From Allium sativum (taxonomy: Eukaryota; Streptophyta; Magnoliopsida; Asparagales; Amaryllidaceae): a stretch of DNA of 64,000 nt. The position numbers and the translations under genes were made by a program. Positions 12,704-23,030 of this stretch are shown one piece after another; within the stretch, counting starts at the first letter, position 1, and each line of letters begins with the position of its first letter. The stretch covers positions 569,640,577 through 569,704,576 of the forward strand of contig CM060915.1 of the NCBI GenBank assembly GCA_030737875.1, written 5' to 3'. The notes under the pieces are model-generated. The model had not been told where the DNA came from. It worked only from the letters and a program-made list of their open reading frames with translations, and made no database searches.

Positions 12704-14326
12704 ATGGCGCCCGAACCTGTAGATGGTAGAATCTTATACTTACTGGCACAACATCGTTCAAACAAACCGGAGTTGATGGCGGTAACCAAAACTCACCATT
12801 CAATACTAGTTAGAATATAGAGCTTGAGAAAATATGTGCGTGTTAACTATTCAAAAATTCACTTTTGTTATTGTGTGCCAGCTCAAAACTGCAGCTGAAA
12901 CCATCGAGCACTCATCGTCCTTAAAGTCGGTCACTTCAAAACGTGCCGGTATGTTAGAGTTACTTGATCGAGCGGGTTTTTTGTTGATTCATCGCCTTGG
13001 ATCCATACAAATCGACCTCCATCATATAATAGCTTTAGTATATCGATGGAGACTAGAGACATCGTCATTTCACCTTGGATGCGGTGAAATGACGACCACA
13101 TTGGCGGACGTGGCGATTTTGCTTGGTTTACCCATCGGTGGTCATCCATTCACCACTCCTGAATCCGATGATTATGCCGAAATGTGCGAGAGTTTTCTAG
13201 GCCTATCTCCTTCAGGAGTCGAGTGGCACGGGCCCGAGATGATTAATATGTCATGGTTTAGGCAACAATTAGCCGATGACATTCCTGAGGATTCTTCTCA
13301 AGAACAAATGGAGAAGCGTGCGCAGGCCATTATCCTTCACATTATCACTTCCCGTTTGGTTTGCAACCATTCGTAATCTCGTGTTTGGCTTAGATGGCTA
13401 CATTACTTGGAGGACTTTGATTTATGCCGTGAGTATGCTTGGGTAGCGCCGTTCTTTGCTTCACATATGCGGAGCTAACACGGAAGGCTTTGGGGCGGCT
13501 CGATTCCATTGGAGGTTGCCTTACATTGGTGCAAGTATTACTTTGTTTAGTTTTCTTTTTTCAGGGATATTTTCTTACTCGTTGCGTCCTTTGTTTTATA
13601 ATAACTGTACTTGTCTCCAGACGTGGTCTTGGGCGTATCTCCCCGTTGGGAGAGTAACTATGAAGAGAGCGCAAATTGATGTTTCATTGCCTTTTGCGTC
13701 GAGGTAATATTACTAGACGTATAAATTGAACATAGGGTTTATTAAAATTGCGGTAGAAAGTATGTAATTTAATGTTTTCAATAGGTGGGTTGGGCCCAAA
13801 GAGCTCGTTGTTCACGCCTAGACACAACGTTTCGTTCTATCGTAACGAGTTAGACGTACTCGATTACAACGTTGTTTCATGGGCCCCATACACCGAGTCA
13901 CTTTCTAATCTATCGGCATTGTGCGTTGCTTCAGTCCAGCTTTGGCAAGCACGCGTGCTGCTCATTTGCTTTAATGACATCGCGTATCACCTATCGAATA
14001 GAGTGATGAGACAGTTTGGCCTTCTACAACATATTCCTGAGAACCCACCACACTACATGATTGATGCCCGGGACAACAAGGCCTATCAAGCGGTAGTCAA
14101 TATGTGGCCTATCAAGAACAAGCTTGCACGACCACCACCGCCTCCAGTTGTTCCTGTTCGTAAGTCCTCACAAAAAGCAAAGGGGAAAAGACCAGCAGAA
14201 TCTTCTCAGCCGTCCCAAATTGAGTCGTGCCTGGTCCGACGGAGCTAGGTACGTTGCAGGGGGCAACTCAAAGGACTCCTAGGAGAAAAGGAAAAGTTGT
14301 GGCGGATCGTAAGAAAATTAGACATT
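12704..14326 (+). pseudogene. Plant mobile domain (PMD, aminotransferase-like) gene, frameshifted
   Basis: The likely start is the ATG at 12704 ('MAPEPVDGRILYLLAQHRS'), the usual PMD opening. The core follows: 'MLELLDRAGFLLIHRLGSI', then 'FHLGCGEMTTTLADVAILL' and 'GLPIGGHPF' (about 12950-13150), 'YLEDFDLCREYAW' (about 13405-13440), 'RLDSIGGCLTLVQ' then 'TWSWAYLPVGR', and 'LSNRVMRQFGLLQHIPENPP' (about 13995-14060). A Pro-rich and basic, NLS-like tail ends near 14326. Introns with GT/AG borders fit at 13535-13620 and 13704-13784. A missing G near 13440 breaks the frame between 'EYAW' and 'GSAVL', and small frame changes occur just after the second intron and near 14220. A stop in the first exon region also needs an unrecognised intron. 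PMD proteins occur as host silencing/genome-stability factors and as transposon passengers. Its position between the left MULE repeat and the other MULE genes favours the passenger role. Confidence 0.82.
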
Positions 14327-14439
14327 AGTTGTGGCATTTGGATTTGTTATAAGTTGGTATTTAGACTTGTTTTATCTTTATTTGTGTGAACTGGAAAATA
14401 GTAGTGAAAGTAGTATTGAAAATGTACTTTTGTTAAGTT

Positions 14440-14760
14440 GATGGTCGTTGTGGACGAGTTGTTGTAATAGTTGCTTTGATGTACTTTTGAAAAAGTAGTA
14501 GTAGTGAAAATGTAATGAATGGTCGACTTGTTTTGGACTTGTAATGAATGATCGACTTGTTTTAGACTTGTAATGAGTGGTCGAGTTGGTTTGGACTTGT
14601 AATGAATGGTCGACTTGTAATGAATGCTCGACTTGTTTTGGACTTGTAATGAATGCTCGACTTGTTTTAGACTTGTAATGAGTGGCCGAGTTGGTTTGGA
14701 CTTATAATGACTGGTCGACTTGTAATGAATGCTCGACTTGTTTTGGACTTGTCGACTTGT
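14440..14760. repeat. Minisatellite, roughly 29-30-bp units
   Basis: Repeated words 'GACTTGTAATGAATG', 'GTCGACTTGTTTTGGACTTG' and variants, about ten imperfect copies, lie in the 3' flank of the PMD gene. There is no coding capacity of interest. The units are too similar between 'spacers' and too degenerate to be anything but a simple tandem array. Confidence 0.85.
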
Positions 14761-14780
14761 TTTGTATTTTTACATTCTTT

Positions 14781-15050
14781 AGTCCCTGGGGCGCAATAGC
14801 TGATTGCGCCCTAGGGACCAAACTCTCTGTTTCCATTGGGAGCAATCAACGATTGCGCCTAATGGTTAACATTTGAAATTCTTGGTCCCTGGGGCGCAAT
14901 AGTTGATTGTGCCCCAGGGACCAAACTCTCTATTTCCATTGGGAGCAATCAACAATTGCGCCCAATGGTTAACATTTGAAATTCTTGGTCCCTGGGATAC
15001 AATAGTTGATTGCGCCCCAGGGTCCAAACTCTCTGTTTCCATTGGGAGCC
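14781..15050. repeat. 103-bp tandem repeat made of palindromes
   Basis: About 2.6 copies with a 103-bp period (anchor words at 14788, 14891 and 14994). Each unit contains two imperfect palindromes. One is built as GGGGCGCAAT...ATTGCGCCCC inside TCCCTGG/CCAGGGA arms. The other is GGGAGCAATC...GATTGCGCC inside CCATT/AATGG arms. The same GCGCAATC/GATTGCGC half-sites make up the palindromes in both MULE terminal repeats. Confidence 0.9.
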
Positions 15051-15204
15051 AAGTTCTCTGGTCTAAGAACAATTCAGTACAATTCAGGAAATACGCTTCA
15101 ATGCATTTCATTCAATATTGGACTTCGATAATTCAATACAATCCATTTAACACGCTTCAATAAAATTCATTCATAGTTAAGTGCACTAAACACATGCGTA
15201 CAAA

Positions 15205-15705
15205 CTAGTGGTTACGGTCGAAACGCATCTGTTCAATAACATTTTGGAGTCGTCTAATCTCACTTTCTAGTTCATTTGCATAAGCTATTGCCCTCGGGTA
15301 GAAAGCTTTGTCTATCCATTCGGTGTAGTTGCAACCATTTGGATAGGCTCGACATATATGAATGCACCTACCTATATCGTTTCCATCAGCTCGAACAACA
15401 ACTTCAATCTCATAACCGCAATAGCATCGTATGGGATAAGATTCAACCATCTATTCATGTGGTGTTTGTTGAGGTGCTCGAACTTGTTGAGATGCTTGAA
15501 CTTGTTGAGCTGCTTGTTGAGGTGCTTGAACTTGTTGAGGTACTTGTTGAGGTGCTCGAACTTGTTGAGATGCTTGAACATTTAGAGGTGGCACATCATG
15601 AAGTCCCAACAGGTTTAGCTCTGGGAATTCGGCTGCACGCTCTTTAAGTCTCATTTGTTCATACGCTTCTTCTTCGGAGTCTGAAGAGGATAGCCAAGAT
15701 GGCAT
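15205..15705 (-). pseudogene. GRF-type zinc-finger protein with one in-frame stop
   Basis: The ATG at 15705 opens 'MPSWLSSSDSEEEAYEQMR' (acidic), then a Gln/Val/Pro/Ala repeat (about 15600-15455). An in-frame TAG at 15451-15453 is followed immediately by ATG, and the same frame continues with 'RCYCGYEIEVVVRADGNDIG' and 'YTEWIDKAFYPRA'. It ends in a Leu/Arg coiled-coil-like tail at 15205. The C-x-C-G, downstream Cys pair and Y-x-x-W pattern is that of the GRF zinc finger (nucleic-acid binding; the plant At4g04775-like group has the same finger plus coiled coil). The family signature GRF reads GRC here. With the stop it would be a 165-residue protein cut in two. The second half could still start at the adjacent ATG (81 residues, complete finger and coil). 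It is divergent to the intact GRF gene at 16123. Confidence 0.75.
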
Positions 15706-16122
15706 TTTTTTCTAAGTAATAGAAGAAGGAGGTATTGTAATAAGGAGAACAAGTATTGGTGTATATGAATGTGTGATATGTTTAGGAGTAATAAATGATG
15801 GGAGTTGCCCTTGTTTTTGGTCAAAAAAACAAATATATGTAGCTGGTGCCTACTACCTACTTGTTCTTTGACCATTAAATACGAAAGTAAATGTAAAAAA
15901 AGTAAAATTAAAATCCTCATTTGCTTTTTCTTCCCGCAAATTTACCAAAATCCATGTTCACTTCTACTTTTTAGAAATTTAAAAAACAAAGATTGGTGCT
16001 TCGATCTCTTTAGCAAGATTGTGCTATTACAGAGGTACTTACATGAAATCCCTTACTCACTTTCACTTAATGTTAAAAAGTAGGTTTCAAGCAAGATTGG
16101 TTTCAATCCATTTCCGTGTAGG
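15706..16122. promoter_or_regulatory. Shared upstream region of two divergent GRF genes
   Basis: This 417-bp AT-rich gap lies between two GRF genes pointing away from each other and could be a bidirectional promoter. No unambiguous TATA box can be assigned, and the call rests on gene arrangement only. Short frames here are not convincing genes. Confidence 0.4.
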
Positions 16123-16698
16123 ATGAATCATTGGGAAACGGATGATGACACTTTGTCAAAATATTGGGAAAGTTTGGAGCCTGGAGTGTATGACCGCCTG
16201 ACGGTTGTTGATGATTCCCAACAAGCCCAAGTGTCCTCAAATCACCGTCGACCGGGTAAAGAAGTTTACCCCGATCCTAAAACATTTGACATGGTAGAAC
16301 TCCCAGATCATCTCGGTGGTGCACCCCAAACACATTTTGTTGCGGTGCATGGGGTTAAATATACTAATCGATACTTAGCTCTAGCAATCAACGAGGCAGT
16401 ACCAAGAAAGCTTTGTTACTGCGGGTCGGCCTGCTGCGTGGTTGTGAACAAAAATAGAAGCGTTAGTACAGGGCGTAGGCTTTACAAATGTGATAGATAT
16501 GATATGAGCCTACTTTATCTGAACACCTTCCAAGTTTGTAAGTATACCAAGTGGATTGATCCTCCGATGTGCCGAAGAGGACATGAGTGTGTATTGGAGA
16601 TGCAAGATGAGAACGAACGACTGAAAAAGGAGATTTTCTTTCTAAAACAACTTAACTCGGATTTAGAATCCCAATTACCACGATATCCAAATGAGTAG
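16123..16698 (+). CDS. GRF-type zinc-finger protein with C-terminal coiled coil
   Basis: An intact 191-residue frame starts at the first ATG after an AT-rich upstream region. Residues 1-95 have no recognised fold (acidic start, then 'PDHLGGAPQTHFVAVHGVKY'). Residues 96-150 form a GRF zinc finger: Cys98-x-Cys100-Gly, the 'TGRRLYKC' block with Cys123, Cys139, then 'YTKWIDPPM'. Residues 155-186 ('EMQDENERLKKEIFFLKQ') look like a coiled coil. GRF fingers bind nucleic acid, and the coil suggests dimerisation. It lies inside the MULE, divergent to the GRF copy at 15205-15705 and convergent with the transposase 3' end at 16994. That makes it a likely transposon passenger or accessory protein; a captured host gene is also possible. 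It is the only MULE gene here without visible damage. A role in transposition is inference. Confidence 0.78.
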   Translation: MNHWETDDDTLSKYWESLEPGVYDRLTVVDDSQQAQVSSNHRRPGKEVYPDPKTFDMVELPDHLGGAPQTHFVAVHGVKYTNRYLALAINEAVPRKLCYCGSACCVVVNKNRSVSTGRRLYKCDRYDMSLLYLNTFQVCKYTKWIDPPMCRRGHECVLEMQDENERLKKEIFFLKQLNSDLESQLPRYPNE

Positions 16699-16993
16699 GC
16701 ATGACTTTTATCATTGTATCAATGTATTAACATATCCAAATGCTAATGTAGTCTGCAACAATGTATTAGTCATCGTATCCAAATGCTATTGTATCACTGT
16801 ATTAACATATCCAAATGCTTATTGCTTGAATGTATGAATGAAGATGATGATTTCAAACTTGTTGCAGATTGTCGGTAAAGTAGTAAATAAATAGTTAAAT
16901 TACAAATAGTTTCCCTGTTGTTCTACGCACATAAACATAAACTACAAATTGTCGGTTAAGAAATAGTTCAAACATGAACTACAGTACAAAATC
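16699..16993. other. Spacer between GRF gene and transposase 3' end
   Basis: AT-rich sequence with two to three imperfect copies of 'GTATTAACATATCCAAATGC' (about 16725-16825). The two flanking genes converge here, so it probably holds both 3' ends. No gene seen. Confidence 0.5.
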
Positions 16994-17220
16994 CTATTTT
17001 ACTGAGTTACATCGACTACTCCTGTGACCAACCACTCTGCATTTACTGCATCTATTCATTTTAGGAGCCCTCTTTTCATCCATGGTTCCTTTAAATCTAG
17101 TTGATTTGGGTCTCCCTGCTGTTTTACACACTGTTGGTGGCAATAAAACTTGTTCCTCGAATTCAGTCCAGTAACGTTTATCTGGAATAGGATGAAATTC
17201 CGATTTGTAAGCTGCGTAGT
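16994..17220 (-). pseudogene. MULE transposase, C-terminal part (cut off by element B)
   Basis: The minus strand from 17220 reads 'AAYKSEFHPIPDKRYW', then a Leu-Pro-Pro block, 'TAGRPKSTRFKG', and a CCHC zinc knuckle 'CSKCRVVGHRSSRC', with a stop at 16994-16996. Plant MuDR-type transposases end in the same order (Y..F.PIPD..YW, GRP..R, zinc knuckle). The frame joins exactly to the end of the piece at 39046 once the insertion with its GTAGT duplication is disregarded. The gene was therefore split by element B. On its own this piece has no start codon context. Confidence 0.9.
17216..17220. repeat. Element B target-site duplication, left copy
   Basis: GTAGT, repeated exactly at 39041-39045. It lies within the transposase coding sequence of the MULE. 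Confidence 0.95.
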
Positions 17221-17430
17221 TGTAACAACCCGAATTTTTATAACATGTTGAAACTAGAAATCAAGGTATAATTAAATTTTAAAATGAGAATCAAGGGAAA
17301 CAGGTTATGCCATTGCGTTCGTCTCGAAATTTTACATGAAATAGATTCCGAGTTTTCGAAAATCGGAGTCCGGATGAAGAAGTTATGGCTGTAGAAGATT
17401 CAGCAGATTTTAGGCAGTGCAGGACCAGGC

Positions 17431-17540
17431 AGGTCGACCTGGGGACCAGGTCGACCATGTGGTCAACCCTAGGGTCGACCTACCCCCCAGGTCAACCATA
17501 TAGTCGACCTCCCCCCTTACAGGTCGACCTGGTCGACCTG
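17431..17540. repeat. GTCGAC palindrome cluster near the LTR start
   Basis: AGGTCGACCT and close variants (GGTCGACC, AGTCGACC, GGTCAACC) occur about eight times in 110 bp, in alternation with CCAGG and CCATGT. The right LTR has the same cluster at 35199-35321, with some variants intact there that are mutated here. Confidence 0.9.
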
Positions 17541-18969
17541 TTTTGACCCAGAACTCATTTTTGAAGCCTGAGACGTGTTTTGATGGTCCGGATTGATTCT
17601 AGGGTTAATCTAAGGGCCTAAACTAGTTGCCACACCTATAAAAACTCCCTTAGACCTAACCTAATTCATATCCATCATTCTTACACCATTATGCTACTAA
17701 AATACCTCTTGAACCATGGCCGCCGTCTCCAAATCATAGTACAAACATTCAAACTCAAATCAATTCAAAGAACAAGGCTTCTACAATGATTCAAGACAAT
17801 AAATCAACAACGCCGCAACATTTTTACAACAAATTCAGTTCTTAATTCATTAGCCATGCTCTGTAAGTTCTAATTATTTTCAGATCTAAATATTTAATTA
17901 TGATGTGCCAATGGAATAAAGTGGAATTGGATTTAAGTATGTTTATCGATTCTGATCTATTTCTATTGCTCCTTGAATCTTCTGTTTTGGGACTTGTCTA
18001 TCTTTATATTCATGACAAGTTTATGATCTATTCAGCAGTTTTCTTGATTCGTAATGATGTTATCATCAAGTTGTAATATTTATGCCCATGATGATGTTTT
18101 CCTCTGATCTCATTTTGTTTCAATTTCTATCTCCCCCAATTTATTTTCTTTTCATGAACCTTGGTCAATTTCGGACCTTGGCCTAAAATCGCGATTTGCA
18201 TACGATATGTATATGGGGGAATTATGGGATTATTGCCTATATGAATATGACGTAATAATTGGCAACATGAAATTGGATATTATCATTGTATTTGCAAGTT
18301 TGGGCTTGATCTGTAAATTTTGGTATAATCTTGTTATGGAAATTTTTTTGCATAAATATTATATACATGGAATTTGGCGCAAATAGGATCTATGTAATGT
18401 AACAGGAGATTTGGTATATATAACATGTATGTAATTCGGCATGTAAATTAAACCACGAATTCGGGCCTATGTAAATTAAATCAAAAGATTAGGCTTACGA
18501 TTAGGCATATGTAGAATTGGGAATTTGAATATAAAAGCGATTGTAAATTTGATAATTAGCATAAATATGTATTATGAACTTGGGTAGTTGGCGTGTGTTG
18601 TAATAAAAAGATTACAGTTTGGGATAACTACATCATGAATCATGATTTGGGTTTATTTGGGCATGATACATGCAATTTTGGCTAGAACTTGATATGGGTA
18701 AAATGGCATAAACTTGGCATACATGTAAATAGGCAAGAATTGGACATATGTAAACTGACTAGAATTGTGTGTGTGTATATATATATGTATATATTGGTGT
18801 GTAATTTTGGAACTTGGGCATATGTTTATTAATATGTAAAGTTGGGAATTTGAAACATGAAAATGACCGTGTATTGGATAACTGACTTAAATACGAACTT
18901 GAACATTTCTATATGTTAAACACTTGAACTGATATAGGGGTTTTGGGGGAATACGACCATTAATGAACC

Positions 18970-19195
18970 TTTGACACGAGGTTAGACTCAGTTTGTGGTG
19001 TAAATCTGCCCGGAAGCGCCCGGCAAATCCAGTAGCCACAAAGTGTCAGTTTAATGTGAGAGGTCAAAGGTCGAATTGTAGGCGTAACGATTTATGACAC
19101 GAGGTTAGACCCAGTTTGTGATGTAAATCTGCCCGGAACCGCATGGCAAATCCAGTGGCCACAAAGTGCACGGTCTAATGTGAGAGGTCATGATT
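18970..19195. repeat. Two ~110-bp direct repeats in element B LTR
   Basis: The block 'GACACGAGGTTAGAC...' with CCCGGAA and CAAATCCAGT...CCACAAAGTG occurs twice in succession. The same pair is at about 36753-36975 in the right LTR. Confidence 0.9.
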
Positions 19196-19502
19196 CGTTT
19201 GTCATAATGAATGAATCAAGGAATATCAACCATAATAAGACGTGGGTATGGTTAGAGGGTTAGGTGGGATACATGGAAATTTGACATGTAAATGTGGACC
19301 TAACCGGTATGAGTTAAGAACATGTAAAACTTATAAATGTAGGCTCAACCAATATGATATGAATGGGTGGGTTAACGTGGCTAGGCTAATGACACTTAAC
19401 CGTTATAACATGACTAGCAGATGGGTTGGGCTAACTTGAATAGGTTGATAACACCCAATCGATATAACCTGATGCGTGGTAGGGTTAAGTAAACACATGA
19501 GG

Positions 19503-19507
19503 GTAAC
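19503..19507. repeat. Element A target-site duplication, left copy
   Basis: GTAAC, repeated at 30956-30960. The uninterrupted site is visible in the right LTR of element B at about 37287 (GGGTAACACTTAACC). Confidence 0.97.
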
Positions 19508-20655
19508 TGATTGACATAGAAATGTGTTTATTTTTACGCTCATATCTTATCTTTATTGTAAATAAATAAATATTACTTTGGGTATTTTCGTGTGTTTTCA
19601 CAGGTTGTTAAATAAATGTCTCCTTCATTCAATTAAAGACCAATTGCATAGGAAATGCTACTTCTTGGAATCAACAAATTTTCAATCATAAAGGAAGCTG
19701 TAGCACACTGATAAAGCCTGGAAATTTGGACAGAGTGTTCTGAGTTCAGCCACCGTCAAAGCCCTATTTTTTTTTTTGCTGAAGAAAAGAACATATACAT
19801 TGCCTCCGTCGCTTTGAAGAATAAAGAGACTAGTGCTATATTATATATATATATTTATATGTATATAACATATGCACTAAGATTTGAAGAGCTAGACATT
19901 TTCTTCTCAAAGAAATCAATTGAAAATCTTGCATATTTACTTGCCATTGAGGAGAAGACTTGACATATATTTACCAGAATACAACTCAATCAAATGCCAC
20001 ATGTCAGCAATCAAGGAGGGAGAATCTTCATAGAACATCTCAAATCTATATCCATATCTCTTTTATTTGTAAATAGAATATCTCAAGAGATATTTCTTGG
20101 CCCAAAAGTCATATAGGATGGAGGCTACATCCCCTATAAATACCCATTGTATTCATTGTAACAATCATCGATTATTCTGTAATTCTTCTGCCGTTAACAA
20201 AGTTTTTTTTCCTGCTATTTTCTAATTTCTTAGCAATTAGTGTTGTCTACACGATTAGATTCGGTAGAGCATTAATTGTATTTTTCACTTATTTTCATTA
20301 GCGATTGACCGTCTGATTAGATTCAGCGGTAATCCTAATTCTTATTTTCTGTTCGTTAAATTCTGTTCTGCAATTTTATTTCCATTGTTCTATTTTATCT
20401 TAAATCGTTGAATTTATTACAGATCCGATTAGATTCGAATCTGAAGTGAATTTAATTGCATCTTTTATTTGTAGTTTCAATTTTTATTTTGTTTTGCAAA
20501 ATCAACCTCCAGCTTCGTCTAACTCGCCCACGAAACATATAAATAATAAAATTTAACTTTCCTCCCTGTGTTCGACCTGTATGCTACACACCTGTATGCT
20601 TGCAGAATTTATTACAAATGTCACGCTTTTCTAATTCATAGATTAGCGTCGATCA
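19508..20655 (+). mobile_element. Element A 5' LTR
   Basis: TG...CA-bounded and matches 29807-30955. Includes a T-run near 19770, a TA-rich microsatellite near 19840-19860, and a likely core promoter TATAAATACCC at about 20136-20146, followed by a transcript start region (inference). Confidence 0.95.
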
Positions 20656-20661
20656 AGTTTT

Positions 20662-20679
20662 TGGTGCCGTTGCCGGGGA
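20662..20679 (+). other. Element A primer-binding site
   Basis: TGGTGCCGTTGCCGGGGA begins six bases after the LTR. It is one base off the TGGCGCC... form, complementary to the 3' end of tRNA-Asp, that is usual for Athila-type elements. Confidence 0.85.
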
Positions 20680-23030
20680 GGTAACGATTAAATTTTGTTA
20701 TTTATTTAATTTCTGATTCGTGTTAGTTTTTTTTTATATTTTTCTTTTGCTTTCTTGTATATATATTTAAAAAAAAATCTTTCCATTCTTTTATTCACTT
20801 TCTTCTTTTCAGTATCCTGATTTCTTCTTTTCCAAGTTTCCACATATAAGAAAAAAAAAATCTTCTCATACAATTTCTTTCCTTACTGCATCACCATCCC
20901 ACCTATCTTTGCAATTCTTTCTTCTTCTACTTTAATTTCTTTCCTTACTGCATCACCATCCCACCTATCTTTTGCTGATCGGACTACCTCCCAACATCCT
21001 CACTGTCACGATACCCCCAACAATTGCACCACAGAAAATCCGCATCTTTCCTTGAACAACAGCCTCAATGTTTGTTGCGCGATAATCACCTCACTCCAAT
21101 CATCAAACCCGCACAAATACCCCATACCCAGTTACAACTTCTCAACCTTAACCTGTCACCAAACATCACGTGAATCACAGCCTCACACAACAATCACCAA
21201 GTCCGATCTCGTGAAACCCCAAGCCGCAAGGATCTCTCTCCTTTCCATCGCAGCCACAACCGCTGTTCAACCCCATCCGTCCACACCACGTCCCCATCCA
21301 TCAAAACATCACCTTCCCTCAGCCGCAACCCCCTTTCACCATTCCACAAAAGCATCACAGCGCTTCATCCCTACCAAATCTGACGCAAAAACCATCTTCA
21401 GACAAAGTTTTCACGCACACCCTCATCTTCATACCACCCATCAACAGCACACATACCATACCACTTCAGCAAACTTCCCCGAAATTCCACTCTGACAACT
21501 CTAACGCACAAGAACCCAATTCGCAATTCAAATAAGCAAAAACCGAACCCAATATTCCATTCCAAATAAAACCATCATTTCAACTTCTGAACCCCCACCA
21601 TAATCGATATAACTCACGTTCACTGGTCATCAACACAATCATACCCTTCCAGATCTAAACCCCAAACCATCCGATCCTGAAATCCGCATCACGAAACAGT
21701 CTCGAACGCGAGTGCATCATCTTCGAAGCCGATTTGGTTTCCAAAAAAAATAGAAAAAAAAGGGGGGGGGGGGGGGACGAGTTCGTAAGTTTCTTTGGGT
21801 TATACTCTTTTGGAAGAGGAGTTGTATTGGTGATATCTTATAAAAGAAAAAAAAGGAAAGTATTGATTGATTTGCTTTTTGGGTGGACGTGGTTCTGTTC
21901 ATTTGAGGAGTGATCGATTTTTTTTTTCCTTCTGGTTTGGTTATTCCATGTTTGTATTGGTGCGGGTCTGTCTATTATTTATTTCCTTGTGAGTTCATTG
22001 TGTGACTTTATTTCCTTGTGAGTTTATCCCTTTGGTGTGCCTTGTCTATTTTAGTACGAACTTGGTGTGGCCGATCTGAAAATTTTGGTATTCAATCTTG
22101 AATGTATCATTTTGGAAGGAGTTGAAAGTTGAGTCTAGTTTTGTTTCCCTTGGTTCTTAATTTTGTTGAGCAAATTTTTCTCGTAGTCGTCGGTTTGGGC
22201 CTAGTTCTTAATTTTGTTTATTTGCTTTCAAAAAAAAAAAAAAAAGAAGAAGAAGAAGAAGAAGATTCAAGCGTTCAAACAGGGACCAAAAGCAAGAACT
22301 GAGTTGAAGCGACGAATAGAATTCTCAAGGGTCAACCGATCTCGAATAGAGAAGCAGTTGAGTTTAAAGCGTGAACACTACTCAAAATTTCTGGACGGAC
22401 AGCCATACCCCATTGTAAAATTTTCTAACTCTACAGGGCTCTGCTACAAAGAAAAAAATATATAGACAATTGTTGTAAAAATTTTCTGCAGGGGCAGCGG
22501 CTTTGAATGTACAATTTTTTAATCTCTGCAGCTATTTTGTGTGATTGCTGTTATTTCTGCATCTTTTATTCATTCTGTTAAGGGCAATACCCCAATTCAC
22601 ATAAGGTGAGGGATTTCATCACCCTTTCCTTAGCCCACAAATTGCATTTCATCGTAGAATCTGACTAAAAATAACGGTTAGACATTGGACTTAAGGGAGT
22701 CACGGGCTCATCTAGGGCTTAATTATATTGTGATAGTTGATTCATTTGGAACGAATTATTTCTTGGTGTCTAGACTACGGCAGAGAAATACCCGTTTATA
22801 AATATTACGGTGATTCGTAAATATTATATCGGTTGTTACTCTGAAGGTACTTAAACCTTCGGCTGCATTGCTAGGGTGATTCCTGGTGCACCGATAACTC
22901 CTGTCCGTTAACTGGCTGAGAAATCTTTTGATCTAAGTAATCAAACGCATCACTTTATAATTTTGGGTTAAGAGCCAATAAGGACATAAAACTTCATTGT
23001 AGCTAATTTATATGCTTGCATTCAACAACA
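20680..23030 (+). other. Element A long untranslated leader
   Basis: About 2.35 kb with no recognised gene. It contains a 61-bp-period duplication (CATCACCATCCCACC blocks at about 20890 and 20951). A 147-residue Pro/His/Ser-rich open frame at 21052-21495 has no known domain and could be chance or captured sequence. A purine run with 15 Gs lies at 21743-21776, and an A-run with GAA repeats at 22230-22265. Long leaders are normal for Athila-like elements. Confidence 0.7.

Larger units (their letters stand above)
17221..19507 (+). mobile_element. Element B left LTR, first part
   Basis: Matches 34988 to about 37290 of the right LTR almost throughout. It holds the GTCGAC palindrome cluster (17431-17540), two ~110-bp repeats (about 18970-19195) and the start of a minisatellite with GGTTAAGT/ACTTAACC words (from about 19240). 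Element A interrupts it at 19508. Confidence 0.93.

Noticed and set aside
14440..14760. Short repeats at near-regular spacing, superficially like a CRISPR array
   Set aside because: Units are adjacent and imperfect with no unique spacers, and the context is a plant transposon; it is a minisatellite.
20662..20679. Possible tRNA gene fragment
   Set aside because: Only the 18 bases complementary to a tRNA 3' end are present, exactly after the LTR; it is a primer-binding site. The same applies at 32710 and 56818.
22214..22465. 83-residue frame starting in the A-run and GAA repeat of element A leader
   Set aside because: Begins in simple repeat, no domain, in a known untranslated leader.
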